64,000 bases of DNA from Prochlorococcus marinus str. MIT 0917 (lineage in GTDB: Bacteria; Cyanobacteriota; Cyanobacteriia; PCC-6307; Cyanobiaceae), in NCBI RefSeq assembly GCF_027359575.1, contig NZ_CP114784.1, positions 1,797,819-1,861,818 on the forward strand, in the 5' to 3' direction. Shown here piece after piece: positions 16,842 through 26,883 of the stretch; the first letter of the stretch is position 1, and each line of letters begins with the position of its first letter. The position numbers and the translations under genes were made by a program. The notes beneath the pieces were generated by a model. That model saw only the letters and a program-made list of their open reading frames with translations. It made no database searches and was not told the DNA's origin.

Positions 16842-18478
16842 TTCAATTGCTCCTGAGTTTTAGTTGAATCTTTTTCTCCATAACCATATGGTTCAAGAAC
16901 GAGTGGTGCTTCTCCCTCCCAATTCTCAACAGGCGGTGGTGAACTTGTTAACCACTCAGGAGTGAGCGCATTCCATGGATTGTCACCAGCTTCATCTCCG
17001 TAGAGGATGCTTTGAAGAATATTCCATAAAAAAGGTAAAGTACTTAAAGCCATTAACAATGCACCTACGCTACTTATTTGATTGATTAATTGAAATTGTG
17101 GATCGTATTCAGCCACTCGCCGAGGCATTCCATTTAAACCAAGCCAGTGTTGAGGAGCGAAACAAAGATTAAAGCCTATAAAAGTAATTATAAAGTGGAA
17201 TCTTCCAAGATTTTCATTAAGCATTTTCCCAGTAAATTTTGGGAACCAGTGATAAATCGAGGAGAAGATAACAAAGACAGAACCTCCATAGACTATGTAA
17301 TGAAAATGTGCAACAACAAAATAGGTGTCGTGCACATGAACGTCAAAAGGTACTTGAGCTAAAGCAACTCCAGTTATTCCACCTAAAACAAAGTTAATAA
17401 TAAATCCGCAGGAAAATAACATTGCAGCATTAAGTGAAATTTTTCCTCCCCATAAGGTTGCAACCCAATTAAAAAATTTAATACCTGTAGGAACAGCTAT
17501 GAATGCAGTAGCAATTGTGAAAAATAAGCGCATCCATGGTGGAGTCCCACTGGTAAACATATGATGGGCCCAAACTACTAGACCCAATACAACTATTCCC
17601 ATAATTGAGAAGACCATTGTTGTATAGCCAAACAGTGGTTTTCTACTATGAATTGGAAGTATTTCACTGACCAACCCAAAGGCAGGTAAAACCATGATAT
17701 AAACTGCAGGATGCGAGTAAAACCAAAAAAGATGTTGATAAACAATTACATTGCCACCAAGACTTGGGTTGAAAAAACCTGTATGAGCAACTATGTCAAA
17801 GCTCAAGAGTATTAAAGTACCGGCGAGAACAGGAGTTGATAGAACTACAAGAATACTTGTACCAAGCATTGCCCAGCAATACATGGGTAATTGCATTAAT
17901 TTCAGGCCAGGCCTCCTTAGCTTTAGGATGGTGGCGATGAAATTAATACCACCAAAGATTGAGCTTCCACCCAAAAGTAATACACTCAATATCCAAATAA
18001 TTTGACCGGCTGCAGGAGTCGTAATGCTCAGAGGTGGATAAGCTGTCCATCCAGATTGTGCGGCACCGTTTATGAAATAGCTTGTTATCAGCATTAAACC
18101 GGAGGGAGGTATTAGCCAAAAAGCAACAGCATTCAGCCTTGGAAAGGCCATATCCCTAGCGCCAACATAAAAAGGGATTAAATAGTTCCCAAAGGCTCCA
18201 TTTACTACAGGCACGATCCATAGGAAAATCATGATTGTGCCATGGAGAGTTAAAACTTGGTTGTAAACCTCTCTAGGCATGAAATCTGAGAGGGGACTGG
18301 TGAGTTCTACCCTTATTGCTCCAGCTAAAGATCCTCCAATTAAATAAAAAAAGAAGCCACAAACTAAATATTGAAGACCTATTACTTTGTGATCAAGACT
18401 AAAACTAAGATATTTGAGCCATCCAGTTGGTTGAAGTTTTTCTGGAGGAGTGTTACCTGGCTTGAGTGAAATAGTCAT
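16838..18478 (-). CDS. ctaD: cytochrome c oxidase subunit I
   Basis: Catalytic haem-copper subunit that reduces O2 to water and pumps protons. The 546-residue protein has about twelve helices. A low-spin haem ligand is H79 (TLHGTIMIF); the active-site His256 and Tyr260 lie in YSHPAVY; CuB ligands are H305 and H306 (WAHHMFTSG); further haem ligands fall in HDTYFVVAHFHY. The YSHP motif with Ala at the usual Glu position marks the A2 subclass. It sits 4 bases after ctaC and overlaps ctaE. Confidence 0.97.
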   Translation of the reverse strand: MTISLKPGNTPPEKLQPTGWLKYLSFSLDHKVIGLQYLVCGFFFYLIGGSLAGAIRVELTSPLSDFMPREVYNQVLTLHGTIMIFLWIVPVVNGAFGNYLIPFYVGARDMAFPRLNAVAFWLIPPSGLMLITSYFINGAAQSGWTAYPPLSITTPAAGQIIWILSVLLLGGSSIFGGINFIATILKLRRPGLKLMQLPMYCWAMLGTSILVVLSTPVLAGTLILLSFDIVAHTGFFNPSLGGNVIVYQHLFWFYSHPAVYIMVLPAFGLVSEILPIHSRKPLFGYTTMVFSIMGIVVLGLVVWAHHMFTSGTPPWMRLFFTIATAFIAVPTGIKFFNWVATLWGGKISLNAAMLFSCGFIINFVLGGITGVALAQVPFDVHVHDTYFVVAHFHYIVYGGSVFVIFSSIYHWFPKFTGKMLNENLGRFHFIITFIGFNLCFAPQHWLGLNGMPRRVAEYDPQFQLINQISSVGALLMALSTLPFLWNILQSILYGDEAGDNPWNALTPEWLTSSPPPVENWEGEAPLVLEPYGYGEKDSTKTQEQLK

Positions 18479-18482
18479 AGAT

Positions 18483-19295
18483 TTATATTTGTTCTTTAGA
18501 GTTTTCTTTTAACCAAGTATCGAAGTCTTCTTGTTCATCAACTATTACGTTTGATCTCATGCCACCATGATAGGGACCACACAATTCTGCGCAAACAATT
18601 GGGAAATTACCTGTTTTTGTAGGAGTAAAATTTAAAATCGTTGGTTGGCCAGGAATGACATCTTGCTTAAGTCTGAATTGAGGCACCCAAAAAGCATGTA
18701 TTACATCTTTAGATTCCATCTTTAAATTAACTTCTCTTCCAACTGGAACATGAAGTTCGCCAGAAATAATATCTCCTTTTGGATAATGAAAGATAAAAGC
18801 AAATTGCATTGCAGTTAACTCAATCGGTAATGAGGATAGATTTTTTGTAGATGTAGACTCAATAGGCCCGGAACCTATACCTCCCCAAACTCTTTCGACC
18901 TGATTATTTATTTGACCACTGTGATCATGCATTAAAGGTTGCATGCCACCCATTCGATCATAGATATCGTAGCTATATAGCCCTATAAACAAAACAATAA
19001 TGGCAGGGACTGCTGTCCAGAAAATTTCAAGAGAAATGTTACCTTCTAAGTCAATCCCATCACCAGTTTCGCCAGGTCTACGACGGAATTGAAAAAGGCT
19101 ATAAATTACTAAAGCAGTCATACCTATGAAAAGTATGCAGCCAATAATGAATAGGACTCGATAGAGTTCATCGTAAACAGGAGCATTCATGCTCGCGCTA
19201 ACGGGAAGCATATCGACGTTGTATGCAATCCAAACTCCTCCAATACCAAGAATTAGACTTGATGTAAGAGTTAAGATGGCCGACAGTTTCGGCAA
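18483..19295 (-). CDS. ctaC: cytochrome c oxidase subunit II
   Basis: Carries the CuA centre that accepts electrons from cytochrome c or plastocyanin. Two N-terminal membrane helices are followed by a periplasmic cupredoxin domain. All CuA ligands are visible: H200, C235, E237 (backbone), C239, H243 and M246 in the segment CAELCGPYHGGM. The start is a TTG, strongly supported by AAGGAG six bases upstream. It is the first gene of ctaCDE and is divergent from ctaA across a 157-base gap that must hold both promoters. Confidence 0.97.
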   Translation of the reverse strand: MPKLSAILTLTSSLILGIGGVWIAYNVDMLPVSASMNAPVYDELYRVLFIIGCILFIGMTALVIYSLFQFRRRPGETGDGIDLEGNISLEIFWTAVPAIIVLFIGLYSYDIYDRMGGMQPLMHDHSGQINNQVERVWGGIGSGPIESTSTKNLSSLPIELTAMQFAFIFHYPKGDIISGELHVPVGREVNLKMESKDVIHAFWVPQFRLKQDVIPGQPTILNFTPTKTGNFPIVCAELCGPYHGGMRSNVIVDEQEDFDTWLKENSKEQI

Positions 19296-19452
19296 GAAAA
19301 TCTCCTTGGCTATTTATAGGTTATGGGCAAAAGTAACTAATGTATCGGCTAATTGTTAATTCAAGATGAATAATTTTTTTAAAGAGAATCTTTATGTTGC
19401 AGTCCGTTTATTCCGGTGACGTGTACGAAGTAATCGCTACGTTGAATTAACA

Positions 19453-20403
19453 ATGATCTTAATGGCTTTTGCATACGTGCAGGTTATTTATCCACTAAAG
19501 CCACGTTTTCGATTGGGCCAAATTGCAGCTCACGTGGTCGTTGCCCTTATCGCTCTTGTAGTGATTGGAGGGGCAACCAGAGTAATGGAGGCTGGTCTTG
19601 CTTGCCCAGACTGGCCTCTATGTTATGGATCATTTTTGCCTGGTAGGCAAATGAATTTACAAGTCTTCTTGGAATGGTTTCATCGTTTAGATGCCTTTTT
19701 CGTAGGGATTGCTTTAATTACTCAATTTACCTTTTCTTTGTTCTGGGCGAAAACTTTACCTAAATGGCTTCCTTGGATTTATGGATTCTTAACTCTATTG
19801 GTTGCTTTCCAGGGTTTTTTAGGTGCTTTAACAGTACTGCAATTATTGCCGTCTTTAGTTGTGATGGCTCATCTTGCGGTCGCATTTACTATTGTTGCAA
19901 TCATGAGTGGTGTGACTCAACAATTACTTAATCCAGGCAAATCAATTTTCCCACTTTGGCTTCGATGTTTTGGTTTGTTATCACTTTTTTCAGTAATAGC
20001 TCAGTCTTTACTGGGTAGTCGGGTGGCGACCTCGTGGGCAGCTCAAAGATGCTTGGATTTTGGAGATTCGTGCAATCTTTTGCTACTCCATCGGGCGAGT
20101 GCTATCCCTGTGAGCTTTTTAATTATTTCTTTCGTAATTGTCTCATCTTTAAACAGAGATGTTTTTATTAAAGAATGGCCTTATCTTTTGACGATTATTT
20201 TTTTAATCATCTCACAAATTCTCTTAGGAGCTTTTTCTGTTCATCTAGGCATGAGTGAACCTATCCTTGTCATTGGTCATCAACTAATTGCCTGCTTATT
20301 AGTGGCCGTAATATCAGCATTGAATTTTAAAGGTAGAGGAATTGATGACTCTTCCCAATTACTTTTTATAACTCAATCAACCTTGGAGACATGTCATGGT
20401 TAG
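19453..20403 (+). CDS. ctaA: haem A synthase (COX15/CtaA family)
   Basis: Membrane enzyme that oxidises the C8 methyl of haem O to give haem A for the terminal oxidase. The 316-residue protein has eight hydrophobic helices. Conserved features include [21 protein letters not shown] near residues 38-58 and the haem-ligand histidines in WFHRLDAFF and [10 protein letters not shown] second ATG lies three codons in (MAFAYV), so the exact start is uncertain. Its stop overlaps the start of ctaB, and it is divergent from ctaC, giving a complete oxidase maturation locus. Confidence 0.94.
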   Translation: MILMAFAYVQVIYPLKPRFRLGQIAAHVVVALIALVVIGGATRVMEAGLACPDWPLCYGSFLPGRQMNLQVFLEWFHRLDAFFVGIALITQFTFSLFWAKTLPKWLPWIYGFLTLLVAFQGFLGALTVLQLLPSLVVMAHLAVAFTIVAIMSGVTQQLLNPGKSIFPLWLRCFGLLSLFSVIAQSLLGSRVATSWAAQRCLDFGDSCNLLLLHRASAIPVSFLIISFVIVSSLNRDVFIKEWPYLLTIIFLIISQILLGAFSVHLGMSEPILVIGHQLIACLLVAVISALNFKGRGIDDSSQLLFITQSTLETCHG

Positions 20404-21391
20404 CTCTACATCAGATTTAATTACACAGACCGTTAATCGCGAGGAAATAGTTCCTTCTAGAAAGCGGATTAAACTTCCAGCTTGGTTAGAAGTCGCTAAA
20501 CCTAGATTAATTCCTCTTTTACTTGCCACAACTGTTGGAGGAATGGCTCTTTCGGAGGAATGGCCGTTACCATCTCCAAGATTGGCATGTACTTTGGGAG
20601 GAGGAGCTCTTGCGGCTGCGGCTGCAGGAGCTCTTAATTGCTTGTGGGAGCAAGATCTTGATAAGCGAATGAAACGCACCAGTAATAGAGCATTGCCCTC
20701 TGGTCGCCTTTCCCAGTCTTCTGTTTTTATAGGAGCAATTGCTTGTACACTTGCTTCTTCAGCCCTTTTAATAAGTGGAGTTAACTGTTTAGCAGCAGGG
20801 CTTACTCTTTTAGGACTTTGTAGTTACGTTCTTCTCTACACAGCTTACTTAAAACCTAGAACATCTCAAAATATAGTTTTTGGAGGAGTCGCTGGAGCAA
20901 TTCCCCCTCTTGTAGGAGCTTCAGCAGCGGCAGGACATATTGGATTAGGTGGTTGGTGGCTATTTTCTTTGGTTATGGTTTGGACCCCAGCACATTTTTG
21001 GGCTTTGGCGATCTTGTTGAAAGAGGACTATCGATCTGTTGGCATTCCTATGCTTCCAACAGTAAGTGGTCCTTTTGTTACTGCTAAAGCAATATCTGTT
21101 TATGGTTATCTAACTGTATTTTTAAGCTTTTTAGGATGTTTTGTTTTGCCCGAAGGAGGTTTGTTGTATGGAATGTTATTACTACCTTATAATTCAAGAC
21201 TTCTTCAATTGGTTTCCAGGTTAAGAGATAATCCAGAAGATTTAGATCGGGCTAAGGGTTTGTTTAGATGGTCTATTCTTTATATGTTTGGAGTTTGTTT
21301 TTTACTTGTTATTAGTAGATTACAAGTGTCAATTGTTTTTAATGATCAGTTGATAGCTTTAATTAAAGACTTCTCTATGGGATTTTCATAA
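20396..21391 (+). CDS. ctaB: protohaem IX farnesyltransferase (haem O synthase)
   Basis: UbiA-superfamily prenyltransferase that adds a farnesyl group to haem B, making haem O for CtaA. The 331-residue, multi-helix protein shows the aspartate motif [21 protein letters not shown] near residues 83-103 and the second loop around [14 protein letters not shown]. The ATG overlaps the 3' end of ctaA by 8 bases, a sign of translational coupling. About 100 bases separate it from the downstream ABC exporter genes. Confidence 0.96.
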   Translation: MVSSTSDLITQTVNREEIVPSRKRIKLPAWLEVAKPRLIPLLLATTVGGMALSEEWPLPSPRLACTLGGGALAAAAAGALNCLWEQDLDKRMKRTSNRALPSGRLSQSSVFIGAIACTLASSALLISGVNCLAAGLTLLGLCSYVLLYTAYLKPRTSQNIVFGGVAGAIPPLVGASAAAGHIGLGGWWLFSLVMVWTPAHFWALAILLKEDYRSVGIPMLPTVSGPFVTAKAISVYGYLTVFLSFLGCFVLPEGGLLYGMLLLPYNSRLLQLVSRLRDNPEDLDRAKGLFRWSILYMFGVCFLLVISRLQVSIVFNDQLIALIKDFSMGFS

Positions 21392-21491
21392 ATCTACAAA
21401 ATAAAAATAAAAACTTTATGAACTTGCTCTTCAAAATTAATTAGAATTTGTTAGAAGATATCAGCTTATTTTTTAGGCAATCTATTACTAG

Positions 21492-22505
21492 ATGTTTTTC
21501 ATCCAACTAAGAGATTTATTTAAGTCTTATGGCCCTGTTGTGGCTCTGAATGGACTTAACCTTGAAGTTCCAAAGGGTTCTTTGTATGGGTTGTTGGGTC
21601 CAAATGGGGCAGGTAAAAGCACTGCACTTAGAATTATCTGTACTCTCCTTGCACCTGATTCTGGTTGTGTTGAGGTCGGGGGACGTAATGTCTTTCTTGA
21701 GGAAAAAGAAACTAGAAGAAGATTGGGTTATGTAGCTCAAGATGTCGCAATCGATAAAATACTTACAGGTAGAGAGTTACTACAGCTTCAAGGAGATCTT
21801 TATCATCTAGATAAGAAACAGAAGAAAAAGAGAATTGAAGAATTGATTCAGAGACTTGATATGCATGAATGGATTGATAGAAGATGTGGTTCTTTTTCGG
21901 GAGGTATGAAAAGAAGACTTGACCTCGCTTCGGGATTATTGCATGAACCAGAATTATTGATTCTTGATGAACCTACTGTTGGTTTGGATATAGAAAGCCG
22001 ATCAGTTATATGGGAATTATTGAAGGAACTAAGAAACAATCAAACTACAATTCTTTTAAGTAGTCATTATCTCGAGGAAGTAGATGAATTGGCGGATGAG
22101 ATGGCTATTATTGATAGAGGCAAAGTCATTGCTAGTGGAAAACCAGATGATTTGAAAAAAGAACTTGGTGGTGACAGAGTGACACTTAGAGTTCGAGAGT
22201 TCAGTGATGAAGTTGAAGCAGAATCTGTAAGGAAATTAATTAAAAACATTAATGGAGTATCAAATGTAGTAGTCAATCAAAAACAAGGTTATTCTTTAAA
22301 CTTTTTAGTTCAAAATAATGATATTATATCAAACTTGTCGGGTTATCTTTCAAAAGAAAATTTTGAAGTTTTTGCACTTTCCCATAGTCGGCCAAGTTTA
22401 GATGATGTTTATTTGCAGGCGACTGGCAAAACTCTTATGGATGCAGAATTAGAACTTGCTGGTAAAAGAGATTTTAAGCTTGAGAATAAGAAATCAATGC
22501 GTTAA
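21492..22505 (+). CDS. ABC-2 exporter ATP-binding protein (DrrA-like)
   Basis: ATPase subunit of an ABC-2 type exporter. Walker A GPNGAGKST, signature SFSGGMKRRLDLASGL and Walker B LLILDEPTVGLD are intact within the first 200 residues. The C-terminal 110 residues match the extra domain found in DrrA-like ATPases (DDVYLQATGKTL near the end). The matching permease gene begins 31 bases downstream. The pair follows ctaA-ctaB on the same strand. The exported substrate is unknown and the drug-resistance label of the family should not be taken literally. Confidence 0.9.
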   Translation: MFFIQLRDLFKSYGPVVALNGLNLEVPKGSLYGLLGPNGAGKSTALRIICTLLAPDSGCVEVGGRNVFLEEKETRRRLGYVAQDVAIDKILTGRELLQLQGDLYHLDKKQKKKRIEELIQRLDMHEWIDRRCGSFSGGMKRRLDLASGLLHEPELLILDEPTVGLDIESRSVIWELLKELRNNQTTILLSSHYLEEVDELADEMAIIDRGKVIASGKPDDLKKELGGDRVTLRVREFSDEVEAESVRKLIKNINGVSNVVVNQKQGYSLNFLVQNNDIISNLSGYLSKENFEVFALSHSRPSLDDVYLQATGKTLMDAELELAGKRDFKLENKKSMR

Positions 22506-22536
22506 TTGCTTGTATTAATCTTAAATTATTTAACTC

Positions 22537-23391
22537 ATGATTACCTCTAAGCCATCACTTCATAAGGAAAAACAAGCTAGAAATGATTTGAATGAAATGT
22601 TGCAAGAGACTTTTGCCTTGACATGGAGGCTTTTCATTCAATTGATTCGACGCCCTTCGACGTTATTTGCAGGAATTCTTCAGCCTTTGATATGGCTTTT
22701 ACTGTTTGCAGCATTATTCTCTAAAGCTCCCATTGATTTTTTGCCTGGGAGTAGTAGCTATGGAGAATTTCTTGGCGCAGGATTAATAGTATTTACTGCT
22801 TTTAGTGGTGCTCTCAATGCTGGACTCCCTTTAATGTTTGATAGAGAATTTGGTTTTCTTAATCGACTATTAGTTGCACCATTGAGTAGTAGAAGTTCAA
22901 TCGTAATTTCTTCAGTAATATATATAACGTCTATTAGCCTTTTGCAGAGTTTTGCAATAATGGCAACTTCTGCTCTCTTGGGTTATGGATGGCCAAGTCT
23001 GGGAGGTTTTCTTCTCATAGCAATAACTTTATTATTATTGGTATTTGCAATAACAGGGCTAAGTCTTGGATTGGCTTTTGTTTTACCAGGACATATAGAA
23101 CTAATTGCAATTATCTTCATAGCTAATCTACCTGTTCTTTTTGCTAGCACAGCTTTGGCTCCTATATCTTTTATGCCTGAATGGCTTGGATGGATAGCAT
23201 CAATTAATCCATTAACATTTGCGATTGAACCTATACGAATGGCTTACCAAAAATCTGTGGATTTGAACTCAGTTTTAATTAATGCTCCTTATGGAGAAGT
23301 CAATGGCTATTCTTGCCTAGCAATTCTGTTAATTCTTACAGTTGGATTGTTTTTTCTTATCAGACCTCTTTTAAATCGCAAACTTGCTTGA
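22537..23391 (+). CDS. ABC-2 type exporter permease
   Basis: A 284-residue membrane subunit with about six hydrophobic helices, of the ABC-2/DrrB class (RPSTLFAGILQPLIWLLLFAALF near the N-terminus). It ends with the family-like ASINPLTFAIEPIRMAYQ and a final helix. It pairs with the ATPase encoded just upstream. Because this couple follows the haem A synthesis genes, a role in envelope or redox cofactor traffic is conceivable, but nothing in the sequence proves it. Confidence 0.9.
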   Translation: MITSKPSLHKEKQARNDLNEMLQETFALTWRLFIQLIRRPSTLFAGILQPLIWLLLFAALFSKAPIDFLPGSSSYGEFLGAGLIVFTAFSGALNAGLPLMFDREFGFLNRLLVAPLSSRSSIVISSVIYITSISLLQSFAIMATSALLGYGWPSLGGFLLIAITLLLLVFAITGLSLGLAFVLPGHIELIAIIFIANLPVLFASTALAPISFMPEWLGWIASINPLTFAIEPIRMAYQKSVDLNSVLINAPYGEVNGYSCLAILLILTVGLFFLIRPLLNRKLA

Positions 23392-23419
23392 TAATCTTAA
23401 TTTAGCGATTTAAAGAACC

Positions 23420-23893
23420 TTGGAGTCTCGAAAGCATCAGCTACAAAAACAAATTATAGAAGCTCTAAAGGCCAATGATAATGATTTATATTCTCTCCTG
23501 AAATCTCAATATGCACATCGTTTTGGAGTGGAAAGTTTAGAAGAACTAAAAAGCCTAGATTTAAATCAATTAAATCAAGACTCAACCAATGTAGATAATC
23601 AAAAAATTGATCAATCACAAGAAAAATCTTTTGAAGGGGATAAAGCAATTTCTATAAAAGACATTGATAATCAAGAAAAAGAAGTAAAAAACAAAGATTT
23701 AGAGCCGTTTATGGATGGGAATAGTCAAGCCTTTAAAATTAAATCTTATGAAATAGTTGATAAAGAAAATAATGAAAACAAAGCAGTAAATTCATTTAAA
23801 GACTATGGAAGTCAAAATGAAATTAAAGCTTTGATTCCTTTACCACCTAAGCCTAAATATAGTTATCTAAAGAAGTGGTTGCTAAAAACTTAA
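23420..23893 (+). CDS. hypothetical protein, Asn/Asp/Lys-rich
   Basis: A 157-residue protein read from a TTG start 28 bases after the permease gene. The first 50 residues look ordered and helical (HQLQKQIIEALKANDNDLYSLLKSQYAHRFG). The rest is charged and low in complexity until a Pro-rich PLPPKPKYSYLKKWLLKT tail. No signal peptide or membrane helix is evident. I do not recognise a family. It converges on groEL2 with a 64-base gap in which I see no strong terminator. Confidence 0.55.
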   Translation: MESRKHQLQKQIIEALKANDNDLYSLLKSQYAHRFGVESLEELKSLDLNQLNQDSTNVDNQKIDQSQEKSFEGDKAISIKDIDNQEKEVKNKDLEPFMDGNSQAFKIKSYEIVDKENNENKAVNSFKDYGSQNEIKALIPLPPKPKYSYLKKWLLKT

Positions 23894-23957
23894 GTTTAAA
23901 TTGTTTTTATTAATTTCTATTCTTCGCAAGTTTGAAATTCTAGATCTTTTTAATTTC

Positions 23958-25658
23958 TTACATCATTCCTGGCATACCCATTCCGCCCATTCCACCCATT
24001 CCACCCATTCCACCCATTCCACCCATTCCACCCATTCCTCCCATTCCGCCCATAGGGTCTCCTCCTTCGGCTCCTGGTGTAGATGGGGGCTCAGGTTTGT
24101 CAGCAATAACAACTTCAGTTGTTATGAGAAGGGAAGCAATAGATACAGCATCTTGAAGAGCAAGTCTTATTACTTTTGAAGCATCTAAAATTCCTGCTTC
24201 AAGTAAATCCACATACTCTCCGGTTTGTGCATTGAAGCCTTTACCTAACCTTTTAATATCTGATACAACAACATCTCCATTAAATCCAGCATTTATAGCA
24301 ATTTGTTTTGTTGGAGCAGTTAATGCTCTTTTTATAATTTCAACTCCGGTTTTTTGATCACCGTCTAGTTTTTCAGATAAATCTACAAGTCCATCACTTA
24401 GTTCTAAAAGAGTAGTTCCTCCACCGGCAACAATACCTTCTTCAATAGCGGCACGAGTTGCATTTAGAGCATCCTCAATTCTTAACTTTCTGTTCTTTAA
24501 CTCAGTTTCAGTTGGGGCGCCAACTTTAATTACAGCTACTCCTCCAGCAAGTTTAGCTATTCTCTCGTTTAACTTCTCTTGGTCATACTCAGAATCTGTT
24601 TCGTCAAGTTCTCTCTTGATTGAGGCAATGCGATTAGATAGTTCAGTATTTTGATTCTCATTTGCGACAATTGTTGTGCTGTCTTTTGTAATTGTTATTC
24701 TTCTTGCTTGACCTAAGTCAGAAATTTGAACTTTCTCAAGACTCATAGCTTTGTCTTCGCTTATTAATGTGCCGCCAGTGAGTACTGCAATATCTCCAAG
24801 AGCAGCTTTTCTTCTTTCTCCAAATGATGGGGCTCTAACAGCAGCTACCTGTAAAACACCACGATTTTTATTTACAACTAGTGTGGCTAATGCCTCACCC
24901 TCTACTTCTTCGGCAAGAATTATTAATGGTGTTCCATTCTTTTGCACTGCTTCTAGAACAGGAATCAGATCAGCAATCGATGAAATCTTTTTGTCAGTGA
25001 TTAGGATTAAAGGATTTTCAAATTCGCAAATTAATCGATCTTCATCAGTCACAAAATAAGGTGAGCTATACCCTCTGTCAAACGCCATTCCCTCAGTGAT
25101 ATCTAGTTCAGTTGCTAAAGATTTGGATTCCTCAACCGTTATTACTCCATCAAAACTTACCTTGTCTATTGCATCTGCAATCATTGAACCTATTTCCTCG
25201 TCTCCACCAGCACTTACTGTCGCAACTTGTTTAATTGCATCACCACTGACTGATTTGCTTTTTTTCTTGAGATCATCAACTATTTGAGCTACGGCCTTTT
25301 CCATCCCCCTTCTTAATTCGATTGGGCTTGCTCCCGCGGCTGTATTCCTCAACCCTTCTTGAACCATAAATTGAGCTAAAACTGTTGCAGTAGTTGTTCC
25401 ATCCCCAGCTTTTTCCTTCGTTTTTGATGCAACCTGTTCAATGAGCTTTGCTCCTATGTTTTCAAATGGATCTTCAAGATCTATCTCCTTAGCAATCGTT
25501 ACTCCATCATTAACAATATCAGGGGCTCCAAATTTTTTTTCAATAACAACATTTCTACCTTTAGGTCCAATTGTTACTTTTAGAGCATTGGCTAAATTGT
25601 TTACTCCTTTTTCGAGAGCACTGCGAGATTCGTCCGAAAAACTTAGAAGTTTTGCCAT
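23958..25658 (-). CDS. groEL2: chaperonin GroEL, GroEL2-type copy
   Basis: A 60-kDa chaperonin subunit of 566 residues. The ATP-binding [12 protein letters not shown] segment is at about residues 86-97, and the family segments [15 protein letters not shown] and [14 protein letters not shown] are intact. The [19 protein letters not shown] start and the lack of an adjacent groES identify it as the second cyanobacterial chaperonin, usually monocistronic. The C-terminal tail is a run of eight GGM-type repeats encoded by a 9-bp tandem repeat. No CIRCE operator is visible in the 128 bases upstream. Confidence 0.95.
   Translation of the reverse strand: MAKLLSFSDESRSALEKGVNNLANALKVTIGPKGRNVVIEKKFGAPDIVNDGVTIAKEIDLEDPFENIGAKLIEQVASKTKEKAGDGTTTATVLAQFMVQEGLRNTAAGASPIELRRGMEKAVAQIVDDLKKKSKSVSGDAIKQVATVSAGGDEEIGSMIADAIDKVSFDGVITVEESKSLATELDITEGMAFDRGYSSPYFVTDEDRLICEFENPLILITDKKISSIADLIPVLEAVQKNGTPLIILAEEVEGEALATLVVNKNRGVLQVAAVRAPSFGERRKAALGDIAVLTGGTLISEDKAMSLEKVQISDLGQARRITITKDSTTIVANENQNTELSNRIASIKRELDETDSEYDQEKLNERIAKLAGGVAVIKVGAPTETELKNRKLRIEDALNATRAAIEEGIVAGGGTTLLELSDGLVDLSEKLDGDQKTGVEIIKRALTAPTKQIAINAGFNGDVVVSDIKRLGKGFNAQTGEYVDLLEAGILDASKVIRLALQDAVSIASLLITTEVVIADKPEPPSTPGAEGGDPMGGMGGMGGMGGMGGMGGMGGMGGMGMPGMM
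23979..24050 (-). repeat. eight 9-bp tandem repeats encoding the GroEL2 GGM tail
   Basis: Eight consecutive units of CATTCCNCC (plus-strand reading; third-last base A in five of them, otherwise G or T) encode Gly-Gly-Met. The units nearest both ends carry the substitutions, while the five central ones are identical, a pattern expected from recent slippage in the middle of the array. Confidence 0.9.
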
Positions 25659-25786
25659 ATCTAGATTGAATTAAACTTAATCTCCCACAGGAATCACACA
25701 TTAGGGGAGGCTAAATAAGTGGGGAAAGCCGAATTGTAATTCACAAATTATTCCCAAATCTTGCAGAAGGTAGTTAGTGTCAACGT

Positions 25787-25963
25787 ATGAACGATCCTGG
25801 GGCTTTATTTTTTATTCTCATGGCTGGGTTGGCTGGAACTATGACTTTGATTTATTTCCCTTTGAGGATATTTCTTACAGCTACAGCAAGAAGCAGAAGA
25901 TTAAAACTTTTGCAGCGAATTAGAAGATTGAGAGATGAATTAGGTCAGCCCATACAAAATTGA
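25787..25963 (+). CDS. small membrane protein, 58 residues, unknown function
   Basis: A short open frame from ATG to TGA. It begins MNDPGALFFILMAGLAGTMT, continues as one strongly hydrophobic helix to about residue 32, then turns very basic (ATARSRRLKLLQRIRRLRDEL). Such a helix followed by a positive cytoplasmic tail is protein-like, and the frame fills the gap between divergent groEL2 and convergent fabG almost exactly (7 bases before the fabG end). I do not recognise a named family; single-pass anchoring in the membrane is inferred. Confidence 0.62.
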   Translation: MNDPGALFFILMAGLAGTMTLIYFPLRIFLTATARSRRLKLLQRIRRLRDELGQPIQN

Positions 25964-25970
25964 TATTTGC

Positions 25971-26723
25971 TCAACTCATAACCATCCCACCATCAACTTG
26001 AATCGTCTGACCGGTTATGTAAGCAGCTGAAGCATCTGCGGCTAAAAACCTAACTACTCCTGCAACATCCTCAGGGTTCCCGAATCTTCCAAGTGGGATA
26101 GCAGAAAGGATTGATTCACTATTCAGATCTTTTGTCATATCAGTTGAAATAAAACCTGGAGCAACTGCATTTACAGTGATACCTCTGCTTGCAAATTCTT
26201 TTGCAGCACTTTGTGTAAGACCCACTACTCCTGCCTTGGCTGCAGAATAATTTGCTTGCCCTGGGTTTCCCATTAACCCAACAACAGAAGTTATGTTGAT
26301 AATTCTTCCTTTTTTTTGCTTCAACATCTGCCTAGAAACCGCTCTTGTGCAATAAAAAACACCGCTCAAGTTAAGGTCTAAAACTTTCTGCCAATCGTCC
26401 GTTTTCATTCTCATTAAAAGGCCATCTTTAGTTATACCTGCGTTGTTTACCAGAACATCAATTTTATTATTTTTCTCCAGGACTGTTTTTATTAATTCAT
26501 TTACCGAGGTTTCATTAGAAATATCAGCTTGAAGAGGATATGCCTTACCTCCAAAGGATTTTATTTCTGATACGACTTTATTTGCATTCTCTAAAGATGA
26601 TGAATAATTGATTATTACTTCTGCTCCTTCCTGTGCTAAAAAAATTGCAATAGCCTTACCAATACCCCTGCTGGCTCCAGTTACAATTGCAGTCTGACCT
26701 TCAAGTAGTTTTGAGAATGTCAT
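25971..26723 (-). CDS. fabG: 3-oxoacyl-[acyl-carrier-protein] reductase
   Basis: NADPH-dependent reductase of the fatty acid elongation cycle, 250 residues. The cofactor loop TGASRGIGKA is near residues 16-25, NNAG near 93, and the catalytic Ser-Tyr-Lys set lies in NITSVVG and NYSAAKAG. The C-terminal GQTIQVDGGMVM is typical of FabG. Among the many short-chain dehydrogenases, length and these motifs favour FabG itself, although fatty-acid neighbours are absent. It converges on the 58-residue gene. Confidence 0.92.
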   Translation of the reverse strand: MTFSKLLEGQTAIVTGASRGIGKAIAIFLAQEGAEVIINYSSSLENANKVVSEIKSFGGKAYPLQADISNETSVNELIKTVLEKNNKIDVLVNNAGITKDGLLMRMKTDDWQKVLDLNLSGVFYCTRAVSRQMLKQKKGRIINITSVVGLMGNPGQANYSAAKAGVVGLTQSAAKEFASRGITVNAVAPGFISTDMTKDLNSESILSAIPLGRFGNPEDVAGVVRFLAADASAAYITGQTIQVDGGMVMS

Positions 26724-26883
26724 AATCTTATGATTTTTAAAATCGTTAAAATCTAAAATTTAGTTTATTTAACTTACTATTGAGCTACTTGCTTTTTGAA
26801 AAGAGTTTAAGCTCAGACACTAAAAATAGTTATTTTTACTGGTCGAATATATTAAATGAACAATCAATGGTGAGGGATCAGTT

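Noticed and set aside
21492-23391. Drug-resistance transporter label
   Set aside because: DrrAB similarity only shows the transporter class; the neighbourhood points to a housekeeping role.
23901-24179. Plus-strand frame of 92 residues with His/Ser/Thr repeats over the groEL2 tail
   Set aside because: It is the antisense reading of the 9-bp GGM repeat of groEL2 and has no independent support.
25659-25786. CIRCE-type heat-shock operator upstream of groEL2
   Set aside because: No TTAGCACTC-N9-GAGTGCTAA or close variant is present; only a short GAATTACAATTC palindrome was seen, which AT-rich sequence makes likely by chance.
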